Shown piece by piece: positions 5,122 through 5,210 of a DNA stretch of 5,210 bases. Origin of the DNA: UBA3910 sp002391465 (GTDB lineage: Bacteria; Bacillota; Limnochordia; Darwinibacteriales; Darwinibacteriaceae); the NCBI GenBank assembly GCA_030054835.1, contig JASGVS010000023.1, positions 1 to 5,210 of the forward strand. Reading direction: 5' to 3'. How positions within the stretch are numbered: position 1 is the first letter of the stretch; the number at the start of each line of letters is the position of its first letter. The notes under the pieces were generated by a model that was not told the origin of the DNA, ran no database searches, and saw only the letters and a list, made by a program, of their open reading frames with translations. The position numbers and the translations under genes are program-made.

Positions 5122-5210
5122 TCTTGGCGGCGAGTTACTCTCCCACCACGAGATGTGGCAGTACCATCACCGCTGAAGGGCTTAACTGCTGTGTTCGGGA
5201 TGGGAACAGG
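5122..5210 (-). rRNA. 5S ribosomal RNA, 3' portion (partial)
   Basis: Read on the minus strand, the sequence enters as cctgttcccatcccgaacac, then agcagttaagcccttcagcg and ggtgatggtactg, and ends gggagagtaactcgccgccaag. These are the conserved loop B/C, loop E and 3' acceptor stem of bacterial 5S rRNA. About 89 of roughly 117 nt are present; the 5' stem strand lies beyond the window. The 3' end is placed at 5122 or 5123. The molecule belongs to the large ribosomal subunit and here is the last gene of an rRNA operon. Confidence 0.95.

Overview
The window looks like a chromosomal segment of a Bacillota (Firmicutes) bacterium with moderate GC content. Three observations support this. The 16S rRNA 5' part is Gram-positive-like. 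The pre-16S leader carries the ccttgaaaactaaaca-type boxA element usual in Bacillota. A complete three-component envelope-stress cassette of the LiaF-LiaS-LiaR (VraTSR) type is present, and that architecture is characteristic of low-GC Gram-positives. Shine-Dalgarno sites are strong (gaggtga, ggagg) and GTG/TTG starts are used. I cannot name a genus from the sequence alone.

Layout, left to right. Positions 1-371 are the 5' quarter of a 16S rRNA gene on the minus strand. Positions 372-633 hold its leader (boxA-like element, several hairpins) and a good promoter (ttgcat, 17 bp, tatatt, extended -10, A-rich upstream element). Positions 634-866 are a divergent regulatory region with a candidate plus-strand promoter. 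Positions 867-3323 are a tight plus-strand operon: a LiaF-like membrane protein, a LiaS-like NarL-type sensor kinase and a LiaR-like response regulator. Positions 3320-5020 are a minus-strand gene for a MutS-family ATPase with four predicted membrane segments and no mismatch-recognition domain. It converges on the liaR-like gene and the two stop codons interlock in one CTAG. Positions 5081-5113 are a strong intrinsic terminator, and 5122-5210 is the 3' part of a 5S rRNA gene, both on the minus strand. They mark the end of another rRNA operon in the same orientation.

The window is therefore the protein-coding interval between the end of one rRNA operon (5S plus terminator) and the start of the next (promoter, leader, 16S). 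The LiaFSR-type genes probably form a cell-envelope stress circuit: LiaF restrains the kinase, the kinase phosphorylates the regulator at Asp56, and the regulator binds target promoters. No LiaI/LiaH-like effector gene is visible here. The MutS-like protein is uncharacterised; its membrane anchors argue against classical mismatch repair. The most notable non-coding observations are the interlocked stops with a candidate operon terminator buried inside the opposing gene, the hairpin-rich rRNA leader, and the tandem rRNA flanks. I see no mobile element, CRISPR array or tRNA gene, and no convincing case for an entirely new system.
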